Position numbers and translations under genes: made by a program. Shown here piece after piece: positions 1 to 12,243 of a stretch of DNA of 64,000 nt (the first letter of the stretch is position 1; every line of letters begins with the position of its first letter). Source of the stretch: Sipunculus nudus (Eukaryota > Annelida > Sipuncula > Golfingiida > Sipunculidae); assembly GCA_026874595.1 (NCBI GenBank), contig CM049312.1, forward strand, positions 31,375,456 through 31,439,455. The letters are read 5' to 3'. Under the pieces are notes generated by a model. It worked only from the letters and a program-made list of their open reading frames with translations, ran no database searches and had not been told where the DNA came from.

Positions 1-1268
1 TACAAAAAAATATCTCGCCTATGGTAAAAGGCGGGGATCGGTGACCCAGCCTAGATGGTATGCAGATAAGTAGTGTATAGTTATATGTAATATAAAACAA
101 GCCTCCATTACCCAGAGTATTACAATGCAAAGACCCTATGGACCCCTACACGAACGATATTTCTCTGCTATTTGTAAAGAGTTTCAGCGCAAGAAACTGC
201 ATCTTTACCCAAGGTAACAAGCCCGCTTCCCAGCATCCCCCCCCCCCCACCGACCCGACTTTGGATACAACATTGATGATTGATGATAACGTTTTCTTTA
301 CTTTCATAAACTAAATAGCAGTTGATTCAAATTTCATTACTGTGTCTTTTCATTTGCAACAGATTATAGAAAGAAACAGATCAATCCCAAGGACATTATT
401 TCTGAATTTTTGCATAAAATAATTGGAGTTAGAATTCCTGGATTGCATACCAATTGAATTGTATGCAAACATTACAGTTCCACCTATTCTCAATACACAT
501 GTATGCCATTTTTATATGAATAATAACATTAATATTTTTATAAAATGATCAAATTTTTAGATCAAATGATCTTTGTTCAACCTGCGAGAAAACTACAGAA
601 ATGTGCGACAATTCTAGAAATGATTCATATGAACAACAAAAAGTTATATATATATTTTTTTTTCCTCATCAGCTATACTTAGCTTAATCAATACACCTTG
701 TGATTTTAGTAAGATACTGGGACAAGTACAACAATGAAAAATGCGCTCCGTAAAAAAGGGAGCACGTGACAGTCGGGTTTATATTACTTGGTCAAGGATA
801 TGACTGTCATCTCGCGTGTATCAAGGAAAAACCCATTCAGTTGTATGCAAATTTTTAATACCTATTTGCACAAGAGACTTCCCTTTAAAAGTTGGTACAA
901 GTTAATAAAAAATAAAGAAAAGATCAGGAAGATAAACTTTTTTAATCCTTTGCTAATAAATTACTTTTTGCATTAATAATTATATCATAACATTGGAACG
1001 AATAGTAAATTTAATTTTCAATAATGAGAGCATCTTAAATCAAGGATGATGTAACTAAATGTTGCAAAGAATTCAATTATGAACGTGGAAACTTTGTTGA
1101 GCAGCCACAAATCCAGTTAAATACATGAAAAGGCTGATACATTATTATTCAATTTGTCGACAATTCAACCATTTTACCCTTTCTCTTTATCGCTCACTCG
1201 ATTCATTCGTATTAGTGAATATATCTTGTAAATCGTGTACACCATACCTCGCCCCCTACGTTACAGGT

Positions 1269-1306
1269 ACACACACACACACACTCTCACACACACACAC
1301 ACACAC
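1269..1306. repeat. (CA)n microsatellite
   Basis: About 38 bp of CA with one TCT interruption. Confidence 0.95.
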
Positions 1307-2510
1307 TTGGGACATCAACTCAGGCTGTCTGAGCTGAAATTACTTGCACGCCAGACTACCACAACGGCTACTTCTACTATTTCTACCCACACATATGTAT
1401 TTAGAGCAATTCATTACAATCGCTATATTTTAGTTTATGTACTCTTTTATCTGTATTAATACATCATTGTATTTAAAACAAACATAATCATATAAATACC
1501 TCACAAGTGTTGCTTTTATAGGAAATTACAATAAAATGTACCTTTGAAGCCAAAGTTTCAAAGACAGCATGCATTACTTAATACAGTGCAATTGCGATGT
1601 TTACTGCGTTCATCGTTAGATGAAACCCACCTCCGAACATGTTTGTGCCGTGCGGGGATTAGGACCCGACTCTGAGTAAGGCAATTACAATGATTGCAGC
1701 TGTTTTAACCAGCAATAACAGTTCATCATAGGAACATTGTTAACTGTTCTGACTGTGTGCTGACGTTAATCACCAGACCCATTTGAGAAGATAATAGAGT
1801 TCATAATTACTTAAAACAACGAATGGTCAAATTACGACTTAACTACGTTCTCCACTGACGTCAATGGACCACCAACACATACTTAGTATAGCCTCTCTTG
1901 ATAATGTGACATTTCGTGTGCCTACACCCTGTTATGTATCTGACGTACAACGATGACACTTTTTCGGTGCAACACATTTCTTTAGCAAGCTGATAAGGCG
2001 TTTTCGTCTTCAAACAGCGTCATAGTAAGCCTGCCAAAGGAAATGTTAAAACTGGTAGTTTATTCCTTGTCTTCTTACGCGAAAAGCATAGCTACACAAA
2101 TATTTTTATAGAGGTCATTTATAGTAGGTCAGCGATTTTGCATTTTCTTTAATGTTTTCTCCTCTGCCTGCGTTTTACCTAAGGTCTCCAAGAAGAAGGG
2201 CTGTTTAAAAAGGTACACCTAATATTTTTACCCTGACCTAATATTCGTGGCGGTTACATATTGGAGGCATGCCATGCGATCGCTGGGCCATTGCGGACTT
2301 CGAGCAGTGATGTAGTCGAGTCCACACTATCTGCGTCCGTGTGTCTTTCAGGCTCGAGTCAACATCCACCCTGCTCGAGTCCGAGTTATGTGGATTCCGA
2401 ATCCAGGTCCAAGTCTGAGTCAAATACAAATCTCCCTATGGAAAGGACTTGAAACAGGAAAATTTGAGATTATCATGTGTGCTGTTATGTTACTTTTTTA
2501 ATATTTTTAG

Positions 2511-2850
2511 TGAAGGTAACCGCCTCCATTTTTAATGCTTTCTTAACTAAGTATGTACATATGCAGAATTCCATTCCGGTTTCGGACTAGGAGACAGGGG
2601 CGTACACGCGATAATTCTGGCGTCAACCAGGCTCGGTGTATCACTCCTGCGGGTCCTAGGTGTTTGTCATCCCTATTGCTGGGTTATAACACCGAGGTAT
2701 CCCCGAAAGGCGCACTCGTTTGTGAGGGAATCACGACTGTTGGGCACAGCCTCCCCATTAAGGCTGCATAGCGCTCCCCTGGGTAGGGGCCGACCGTGAA
2801 AATCTCAACACCTTGGCTGAGATTCGAACTCACGTCCCCTAGGAAAAGCT
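2511..2850 (-). mobile_element. tRNA-derived SINE, second copy, head truncated
   Basis: It shares the same order of blocks as the copy at 49.6 kb: accgcctccatttttaatgc, cattccggtttcg, ggcgcactcgtttgtgag, ccccattaaggctgca, ggccgaccgtgaaaatctc and the B-box complement gattcgaactcac. The A-box part of the head is missing or diverged beyond 2,845. Confidence 0.85.
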
Positions 2851-4292
2851 GTAATATTCTGTTTATAGTTCGCACATGGGTAATAATTAGTCCTCAATGT
2901 AATTGGAAGAGCTCTTCTTTTTTTACTGTACTCGAAATGGACGGGTTCTAATTCATTAAGTCCTTATATTTCAGTCCAAGTCAGAGAATCATGCTCTTGT
3001 AGGGATCTTTATAGAGGATGCTAATGAGCTTATAAGCACATGGATTTGTACCCTGCCCAACATTTGTGGTTAAGCAAGGACCTCATAATAGTTGTACTAG
3101 TCTTACAAGGCCAATAAAAATAAAAGGTATGGTTCTCAGGCACCACCCGCGTCAATTTTACCTCCCCCCCCCCCCCCGCATCAAACTTTTGATGCGGGTT
3201 TTTTTTATCAAAATTTTGATTTTGATTTTCATCTTTCAAAAAGATGAAATAATACAATTTTGATAAGATTTCGTTTGTAATGTAGAGCTTTTACCTGTTC
3301 AACAAAAAATGTTATTTTCATGCTTTTCCCTGATCATATAAAATTTTTATCGAAACATACAAAAAAAGGTAAAAACTAAATAAAATATCGCCCGCCCGCA
3401 CTGGTTTCTGAAAAAAAGTGCCTGAGAACCAAACCTTTTTTATTCGCCCTAGGGGTCAGTGATGTAGCAATCGAGTCTACTTTTTTATGGACTCGGACTT
3501 GGAATCGAGAGTCTGGGCTAACATGACCTGTGGATACATGATTTTCCTGTGTAATATACTGGCACATTGCATAGTGTGGGTATTAAGGAAGTATCGTGAA
3601 TGTCGTCCGTTCAGATTGACTTTGTGGGAATGGTTTACAAAATCTGTGGACAAGTAAAAGGAAATTAAACGTAAAGTATAGTAATATCATGCTTTTAAAT
3701 TCAGATTGCAAGATCAATATTGGAAAAAAGGCATTGACATTTATTTTTTCTAAAGTTACCAGGTGAAGTGAAATGCTTAGTTTAGGTTATATGATACAAG
3801 AAGTTTACTTTTTGGTCAGCACATGTGAATTTCTAAATATAACTTTGAATCATATATTTGATATATATGTCTTCTGATCCAACAAGTAGCGATCTACTAT
3901 GTTTGTTGTTCACTTAACATCGATATTGCTTCCACTGCACGAATATTTTGTGTTTTCCCCCTGTATAACTTTAAAAATGGTGTAAGAAATAGATTGTCTG
4001 TGTCTTTGTCCACCTGGGTACGTTCAGCCAATCTACCAGCATCTTCGTTATGAGCGCCGAACTATTTTGTTGTTTCTGATTTATCTGTCTTAATAATTTC
4101 ATTCAAATACTGGGCGAATAAATACATGTTCACAATACATTTTTCTGATAACATTTTTCTAATGACAGTCCAAACTAAGTGAAAAATTCTTCAATTTTTT
4201 CCATCAGTTAGCACCTGATGTCTCAAGCTTTGATAATGGATATTTTTATTTCAATTATATATAAGATTATATGTAACTGTACGAGTTGTAGC

Positions 4293-4480
4293 ATATGTAT
4301 ATTTCATAGATATGGTACATTTATAATACAGTGATTTAAGTCAAAAGGGTTTAATATATATTATAAACGATTAATATATCAAAAGACCTGATATGTATAT
4401 TTCATAGATATAATAGACATTTATAATACAGTGATTAAAGTCAAAGGGATTTAATATATGTTATAAACAATCAATTATAA
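4293..4480 (+). repeat. Tandem duplication, 98-bp unit, two copies
   Basis: The string atatgtatatttcatagata occurs at 4,293 and 4,391, and both are followed by acatttataatacagtgatt and a taatatat...ttataaac tail. AT-rich, non-coding. Confidence 0.85.
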
Positions 4481-7400
4481 ATCAGTATATAAAAATACCG
4501 CGTGCTGAATGTTTGACAAGAAATTTGATACTGCTAGATTCCTGAATGAAATGTTTGGATAGTGCAACGGGCTTTGTCTCAGGCTGAGATACAGTGGACA
4601 TGTTCCCCTGGCTTTATCAGGGGTTGGGTACATAGTTCTCTTTGTCCCCCCCCCCCCACACCACCCCACCCCCATTTATAGGAAAATATATATTTTAAAA
4701 AATTGCGCGATAATTCCGTCAATGTCGTCATATTTTCCCCAATAACCTTTCAATTATATTTTCTCTAATTAAAAATTTAGGAAATTGCATGTCTCAATTG
4801 CCACACCGACTTGTCATAAATGTTACCTCGTGTTTTTGAATGTATAAACCTAATAAAAATTATGAATACTGAATTCCTAAAAATTGAACAAGTAATATTT
4901 TCAAATAGGGAAAACATATCTTTCCCATTATGTGCGAGTCCGAGGACTTTGAGGGTACGTGTCCTCATTTCGAGGAAGGGGGAGGAGTACTTGTTTGAAT
5001 TGTCCCTCTCACGAAAACAAGGCCTATGGGTAGTGCCAGGGATGAATGGAGCTAAGGGGAGCGACCCTTGGCAGAGAATAGGTTGCGGGCTCAGGTGTCG
5101 TTGCCCGGATTCGTAATATCATCATTGGAAAGTAATCCCAAGATACCCACAACTCACAAGGTATGCTTAATACATTAAAGCACAAAGTCCCTCGTGAGTA
5201 TGAATAACAAATCGACCGATCATAAATAAAGCAATATGAGAAAAATAGACCGCGTGAAGTTTTTTTAGCCAGTTGGTCTCTGCTTTTCTAACATAGTAAA
5301 TTTGTTTAAAAGTCTTTTGAAAAATGAAAATCTAGAAATTCAATTCAAAACTTTTGTAGAGTAAGCTTCCGGTTGTCCATTATTTAATAGCATAAAAGAA
5401 TCTGAAAAAGCCCTAATGTCGTCCAGGGTTTTAAGTGGGTGGACCATGCAAAATGATCTGTCGCTTGAAAAAAACTTTTAGAATAAACTTGAATCACAAT
5501 ATGTACTGACGTAAACGGGGTGACGTTTGCTAAATCGTATTTATCTTGTATGTTAACCGATATCTTTCATTCATTTTATCTGTGCGGGCTTTTAAAGGGG
5601 TTATAAGAAACTTGAAGGAGATAGGGTTCCGTCGAACATTATTACGTCATAAACAATCTCAGGTCACCAAGGTATAACGTGACATCTTTTTTGTTAAATT
5701 TTCTCTCATTGTTAGAGGTTTCTTGCCAGAATTAAAGCTGTAATGCCTGCCGTGTTTCAATACATCAGCCGTTTCTTTTGAATAGACTATTTGTTATTGT
5801 GTCGGATATTGCGATGAGCAAAGTTTTGCTGGAGACAGGAATTTGACCGTTATCTCTTCGGCTCCACTATTATGTAACTGCCGTCCTACGCGTGTTGATA
5901 AAGTGAATTATCTCTAATAGTCTTTCTTGTGTTGTTTCCATATGACCATTAGTAAAGTTAATTAAACCTAAGCAATCTAAGAAATTGTCCTATCTCTAGA
6001 TTACGCAGCTTTAACTCATTAATTTAAGATTTATGGACATCTTTGCAGATAAATATGTTATTGTTATAATCCGGCAGGTTACAAGCATGCAGTGAATAGT
6101 TTGATAAACTGCTTATCATGGGGTGACAACTGAAACTGCTCTAAAATATATGTAATAATAATAATAATAATCAACATCATAAATCAACAGTCATTTGACA
6201 TAAGCCACCAATAGAAAAGGCCCGCCCATGGATTTAAACAAAACATTCAGCCATGCAGGTGGTTAATAACTGAGGGCCAAAGTCTATCAGAATATTCCAT
6301 TGACACCCGGTCGTAATGGACAGAATAAATTAAAGAAGTATCAAACCGTGACGCCGAATAGTAAATATATTATACGAATTTTGAGTACAAATTATATAAC
6401 TGACAGTTTTTTATTATAGTAGGCCTACTAAGGATATAAACCTATTTCTTCACACAGCGTTCCCATAATTAAAGAATTGTACTTGAAAGATTAAGAAAGA
6501 AGAATCTAATTTTTATAATTTTTGTTGTGCTTTTATGATCAACCACTGGCCATTTATTTACAGTTTTCATAGGGAAAGGCTTCATTACTTTTAACCCATT
6601 CCGCTTTACTTTATGATTTGGATAGTGCCTTTACGGGCGATGAGATATCGATTTAAGGTTTTTAACAATCCTGGACCAAAAAAGCGGGTCATTTTCAGAT
6701 GATTTTTTCAACACAGGCTTCGGTTTATAGCCCGGCCTTAGGGTTAAATTATCTGCCCGTATTGTATCTCGGACCTTCTGCACTTTCACCAGATTCCTGA
6801 CTATGTATATATTGATATATTGGTGTTTACATCTGTGAGTCTTCCCCTGGATTGCCCTTCTTATCCAGTTCAATATCATGAGATAGATTTACAGAGGACA
6901 CGGCCAGATAGATGGTATTGCTAGCGGTTTAGGTCTTCTGATGAGCAATCATACATTCTATGCATAGGTAATTAGTACAGGCCGTTGATTCCGGGACCAG
7001 ATATTGTTAATGGCATTGTAATATGACAAGAATGATTGCTAGTTTTGTCCCTGCGGTCACGAGAGGTCGGGGTCACCCTGCATCAGCGGTGACACTAACA
7101 TCTGGAGTTTATGTATCACTGCACCCGCAGGCATATAGTCCATGCATGAATATGTCATTCCCTCTGTCAGTTCCTATTGGATCTTTCGTTCTTCTGAAAT
7201 TCGACTCCGATGCCTACTTTTTTTTAATTCTCTTTTTGCGGACCGTTATTACAAATAATACCCTTTTCCAACTGAAATATAAAGACATCATTATTAAAGG
7301 TAAGGATGAGAATTGATAATTGATTTAACATTTTCAGTGTAATTTTGTCTTGTGAAAATGATGATTCATACTTGCTAAATTATGAATCAGTGATGGTGAA

Positions 7401-9295
7401 ACACCCAGGACCCGAAGGTGCAGTAGACACATGGCCTGGGTGACACCTGGATATCAAATGGGAGGCATCGAGTGCTGACGCCCCGTCAAGCAGTCTTAAA
7501 CCGAAATGGCATCCTGCATATATGCAGATATAGCTTAGGTTTTAATGGAGACAGTCACAACCATATATGCATAACATTTTGTTGATAAATGTAGGATAAC
7601 CACACAAATCCGACCGTTCATTCATGGAAACATTCTCGTCCATCAATATACAAAGTAACAGGAGTCACGGTAGCTAATACACGTTAAAATGTGCAGACTT
7701 TTTATGTGTATCGATGTTAGTCCACCGTTAACCTGAGTAATCGTGCTTCTCCATTCTATCACCATTCGATAAACTTAAAACCAAAACGACGGTGGACCGT
7801 TTATCGAAGGTCATTTCTGTTCTGCCCTCACTGCTTTGGTGGACCATGGGCTATTAATGATCCTTATAAATTCAGCGTTGTACAAACATAAAAGGGACTT
7901 TTACGTTACTGCTGGGGAGCTATGACCACCACCGAGAAATATCTGTGGTTACAGTATGATATATAAGATGTATACCTCTTCTCTATGGCTGTATACGGCT
8001 CATAAAGAGAACAATGCACTATAAAGGACATGCTGTTAGTATATAATGTAAATGCCATTGCCATGTGCTCCATATAGTATTAAAAGCTATGGAACATGCA
8101 GCAGTAGAACACTTTAGTCATATATAAGTAAGGTCATTGTGCTCAGAAGAACCATGTGCCGCCGCCATTTAACGCAGCTAGCCGACACAGATTCAAGTCG
8201 AGTTAACCTACAGTCGACGACATAATTTTACCAAGGTCACACAGTCTCCAGCGATCGTAATACTTCGGAATTTTCACCTTTCCAACGGAAAGGCATTAAT
8301 ACAGGTTTGCTTTTCGCAGATAAAAAATACATTTCCCATTAAGATGCATCCTACCATCATATATCAAACTTTCGGTCACATTTTACTCAGTGTTAACCTG
8401 GTTATATCATCTGATATGTCAACTTCATGCACATCCGCCCACAAAAAGAACTGACTGTTTTCCATACTAACACAAATCAAAACATGACTCTGCAGTGAAA
8501 AAAAACCCCAGGAAAATATAGGAGATGTTGGAAAGTATATAGAAATTATAAACCATGTTTATAGGATATATAGGGAGTCGGTAGAACACCACCTATAAAA
8601 AAATTGTTTTTGTGTAATGTTTTTACTACTTATCAGCTACTAATGTGGAAAACATCTTGGTGTTCTCCTTTACAATGGATTGGTACAGAATGATAAATGC
8701 CTTTCCGTGCACGTGTTTACCTGTCTGAAACAGGCGGAAAGGCGTTATTTCGAGCCCTGTAAGAGCATATATTTGTTCTTCGAAGTCTGGGAACAAAATA
8801 TCGAGCAGGTGGGCGAATTGTTTAATTTTTTTTCCAATCGAGAGACAAATGTAGTCCATTTTCCAAATGTATAAAATTTCCCCACGGAATTTGTTAAATA
8901 GCATAAATTAGCAACATTACCTATAGGACCTGGACTTCATTTGCAAATAAAATATATCGAAATATGGGAGTCGCGAATCAGTTGATCAAATTTGTGTGTG
9001 CATAGTCTATGTTTACCCTGCGTATAACTTAGTCTGGTCTGAATAAATAATACCATCAACAAACAGATGGAACCAAACAGGCTTACATAGGCAAAGTTAT
9101 TTTAGTTGGCAATCAAAACTACTGAGATAACAATGGAGTATTTTAAAAAGAGCTTATTACATACATTATGTGTTACAATGAAAATACATTAACCGCTTGA
9201 TATAAGTGTGAAATACAACTGGTTACATTGCCGATTTAACGCGAACTCTGTTCAGTTGCCTATTTAACGCGAACTCTGTTCAGTCCAAAAGCAGA

Positions 9296-9480
9296 TCCAG
9301 AGGGGGTCGGCCCAGTGGGTCTTGGCCCACGCCCCTTTTCAGCCGCCGCAACATTTTGTAAGGTTTCAGACCAATTTTTGCCACCTGGATCCCCCTTTTC
9401 CTGACGGGGGAACCTTTTTTTCAGGTTTGGTAATTCGTCCTCCTCGGTCGGACCTCTCCTTTTCCAAAATCCTTTATCCT
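9296..9480. repeat. Short GC-rich interspersed repeat, copy A
   Basis: It shares words with the copies near 39.3 kb and 61.5 kb: cagatccagagggggtcggcc, gcaacattttgtaaggtttcag, ctggatccccctttt. The common ends are GG(C/A)GGATCC-like on one side with G/C homopolymers inside. This type is common in molluscan genomes as a short, non-coding repeat. Confidence 0.65.
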
Positions 9481-9759
9481 CCCCTGCAATCTCATTAAAC
9501 CGGAAGAAGTTTTGGTAGTCTTATCGATTAACGAAGTCGCCTAACTACTAATTTCAATCACGTTGGGTCCATGTCAGCAACAACTGGATGGCTAACACTA
9601 TATCTAGCTATATAATATTTTGTAATATTTATGTATTTTATAAAAGTTCATGACATTTACGTATTATATATAAAGTAACGTCTTTCATCGACTGAATCAT
9701 TATTCACCCCACCATTGCACAGACAATAGTGAAAAGAGTCTACATTGAGGCAATATTTT

Positions 9760-10305
9760 ATGCATATATCAGAAAAGACCAACGAACCCAACGGGCCCTA
9801 TTTCACCGTCGTTGAAGACCAGGAACGACATTTTTATCATACCTTAAGTCACATGATATGTTATGAACGATTTGATTGGACCATCATGGGTGCAATGACC
9901 CACTCTAACGACTACCAGCGGCCTGAGTGTTGCGTGACGTTAAGCAGCTCTTGCCTGCATGTAAAGGTGTATTTTACACATAACAGTCCGATCTCTTTTC
10001 GTCTGATATTAACTTACCTGAAAATACAAACAAACCAAATGGGTTGGTGTTTGGCTGTACGTTACATAGAATTCCTATGTCTTTTGCATTTTGATTGGAA
10101 TATTTCCTTCTTTTGGAAAGGGTACGTCGACGGCTTGTGCGAACGTGGAGTGAAGAAATGTTTTTTAGCTTTTCTATGCTATGACTCAGCACCGAAGATG
10201 ATTACATACCCAATACCCGCAGATGCATATGTCACCGCAAAAGTAGACGCAGATGTATTATTTAAACTGAAGGCTGCCACCAAGAGATACATTAAAAAGT
10301 TCTAA
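9760..10305 (+). CDS. Unrecognised single-exon ORF, 181 codons
   Basis: From ATG at 9,760 (MHISEKTNEPNGPYFTVVED) to TAA at 10,303-10,305. It is the longest ATG-started open frame not explained by a repeat, and long for sequence of this AT content. It has several cysteines, an aromatic-rich middle (RYIEFLCLLHFDWNISFFWK) and a basic C-terminus (AATKRYIKKF). No signal peptide, no domain I know, no neighbouring exon. It could be a lineage-specific gene, a relic of a mobile element, or chance. Confidence 0.3.
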   Translation: MHISEKTNEPNGPYFTVVEDQERHFYHTLSHMICYERFDWTIMGAMTHSNDYQRPECCVTLSSSCLHVKVYFTHNSPISFRLILTYLKIQTNQMGWCLAVRYIEFLCLLHFDWNISFFWKGYVDGLCERGVKKCFLAFLCYDSAPKMITYPIPADAYVTAKVDADVLFKLKAATKRYIKKF

Positions 10306-12102
10306 TACTGGTTGTTGAACCTAATGATGCAGGTGGCTGTGAGGTAACAGTCATATTAATATGCTATTATTTATGTCCCTGTGATTCAGGTTTCATATAT
10401 AGATGGGCTAGATATAATCCAGAAGCTTTAGATTACCCATTTTGCCTTTGCCGCTCTGTCGGGTTTGAACAGGAGACCTTCCTCTCATTACTATAGCACA
10501 TTAATCACTTGATTAAGTCGTACTCCGTATTAACTTTTTCTGTCATTGTCTAGCTTCAGCAGTTGATAGAATCAGTCGTTGAATGATACACCTGCAATGC
10601 ATGTGGTTACTGAACATGTGATGGTATTTAAAGGTACTTAACTATATGCCACAAGGTAAATTATCTTTCGCTGACGGTTCTGCTGAATACTTAAGTTTCA
10701 TAACAACAGCACCCCAGCTAACAGGCTCAGTGTCTCTTTTTTTCACCTTTTTCAAAACACTTTTCTAATTCTGAACGCTTGGCCAAGTTTGCTACATTGC
10801 GCATGCGCGGAAACTTGCAATCGAGGAACGAAGATGTACTTGTCATAGAGCATTTATAAATTAGATTTGCTTTGTTGGTCGCCATCGTATTTTATGACTT
10901 CAGTGCAAGTCCTTATGTTTATGTTTCTTTTCGCGCCCGTTGCAATTTTATTTCTCCTATGGATGATCTTAAGGAACTAAGTTCAGAACAAAATCTTGGC
11001 AGGTTATATTTCAAGGATATAACACCGCGTTATATGTAGGCTATACCAAAAATGCTTTCTAAATGAATGGGTATCTTTAAGTGAGCCTGATTAGGATATT
11101 TCAGAACCCCGGGAGCTATTGTAACACATGGGGTTATTTACAAGATAACATATACATGTATATAGTACATATCTGCATAGACATTACACCGTTACTATAC
11201 TGTTCATTGTTGGTAATAATATGTTAATATTTAAGGGTGTACGATCAAGATATTTCAAAAGACAAATAATGCTCGATGATCGCTTATTGTAACATCTTCA
11301 CTGTTTACGTGAAATCTGCGATATACAATTTTAAATAAATTATTGACCGAGTTTATTGTCTTCACAAGTACAGGTCTAGGTGGTTAACATTCTCTGCACA
11401 TCGTCAGTTTTAATATTGTTTGCAAAGTTGTTACCGTAATTCTCTGACAGGATTAGAATATTTATTTCTTTATAATATGAATTTTTTTTCAAATTCAGAA
11501 TACTCATTTGTGATCGATCATGGAACAAGACTTACCAGTTTAATCGATTTTGAAAGGAAACGAAAATCATCAGTATAATCGATTAATGAACACACCACTA
11601 ATATATGACACAATATGACTATCCTTAATACAATCTGTTCGTACTTTCATACAACATATCTGCCTTGTGTCTGAGCGTGACAATTTATATGCACAGTAAG
11701 TAGGGTGCGGCTAGTGAGGATTCAAGCTTATTAATGTAGTATGCCCGTGGCTTGTTAATGGGGGATTATTGAAGTAATCCAGTTTGGATCATCTATCATC
11801 AATCTTTAATTACAGGAACAGACGTTACAATCCGTGCCCCGGAATATTGAGTAGTGACATCGATTAGTGAACGTATAGTAATGACCGGGGCTTTGCTGTG
11901 CGTGTTTCCTACACTGGATTACGGTTTGTGTGAAGTGCTACAATCCGGTCCGTTGTATATCCCCGGGGCACGGACCCGGGGGCTGAGCTGACAGCCTCAA
12001 TAAGACAGTTTGTCGTACGTGAGTGAGTACAGAAGGCCGACTAGTCATGCTGAAGCTCCCAAGGTTCTGACGGGGCCAATTAACTCTCTCTTTCTGCCAA
12101 AC
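10306..12102. other. No feature recognised
   Basis: AT-rich DNA with no long frame or clear repeat. GC and CpG rise from about 11,830 towards the candidate exon at 12,103. Confidence 0.6.
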
Positions 12103-12171
12103 ATGGCGGAGATACTAAATGGCAATATCGACCTGGGCGCTGTGCTGGCAGCCCTTTTGACACTCTCACAA
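12103..12171 (+). CDS. Candidate first coding exon (signal-peptide-like) of the ShKT/DUF7044-like gene
   Basis: An ATG in a good context (aacATGG) opens a 23-codon stretch, MAEILNGNIDLGAVLAALLT followed by LSQ. It has a hydrophobic core and ends exactly in phase 0 at a usable donor (CAA|GTACAG). The first confidently placed downstream exon, at 22,665, begins in phase 0, so splicing the two would keep the frame and supply the missing start and signal peptide. The surrounding 11.9-12.2 kb stretch is more GC/CpG-rich than its neighbours, as a promoter region might be. Against it: the n-region lacks a basic residue, the intron would be 10.5 kb, and the frame also runs open past the donor to a stop at 12,243. 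This is inference from phase and composition only; RNA evidence would settle it. Confidence 0.3.
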
Positions 12172-12243
12172 GTACAGTCGAGACAAAGCCGACAATTGCC
12201 CTGGTCATATCTCTCTCTGAGGCCGCTCCCGTTGTGGCTTTGA

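Larger units (their letters stand above)
1..9759. other. No supported gene; scattered repeats
   Basis: Apart from the SINE copy at 2.5 kb, the (CA)n tract, the 98-bp duplication at 4.3 kb and the GC-rich repeat at 9.3 kb, I see only AT-rich DNA. The open frames are 60-100 codons and lack splice-site support or recognisable motifs. Confidence 0.6.
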
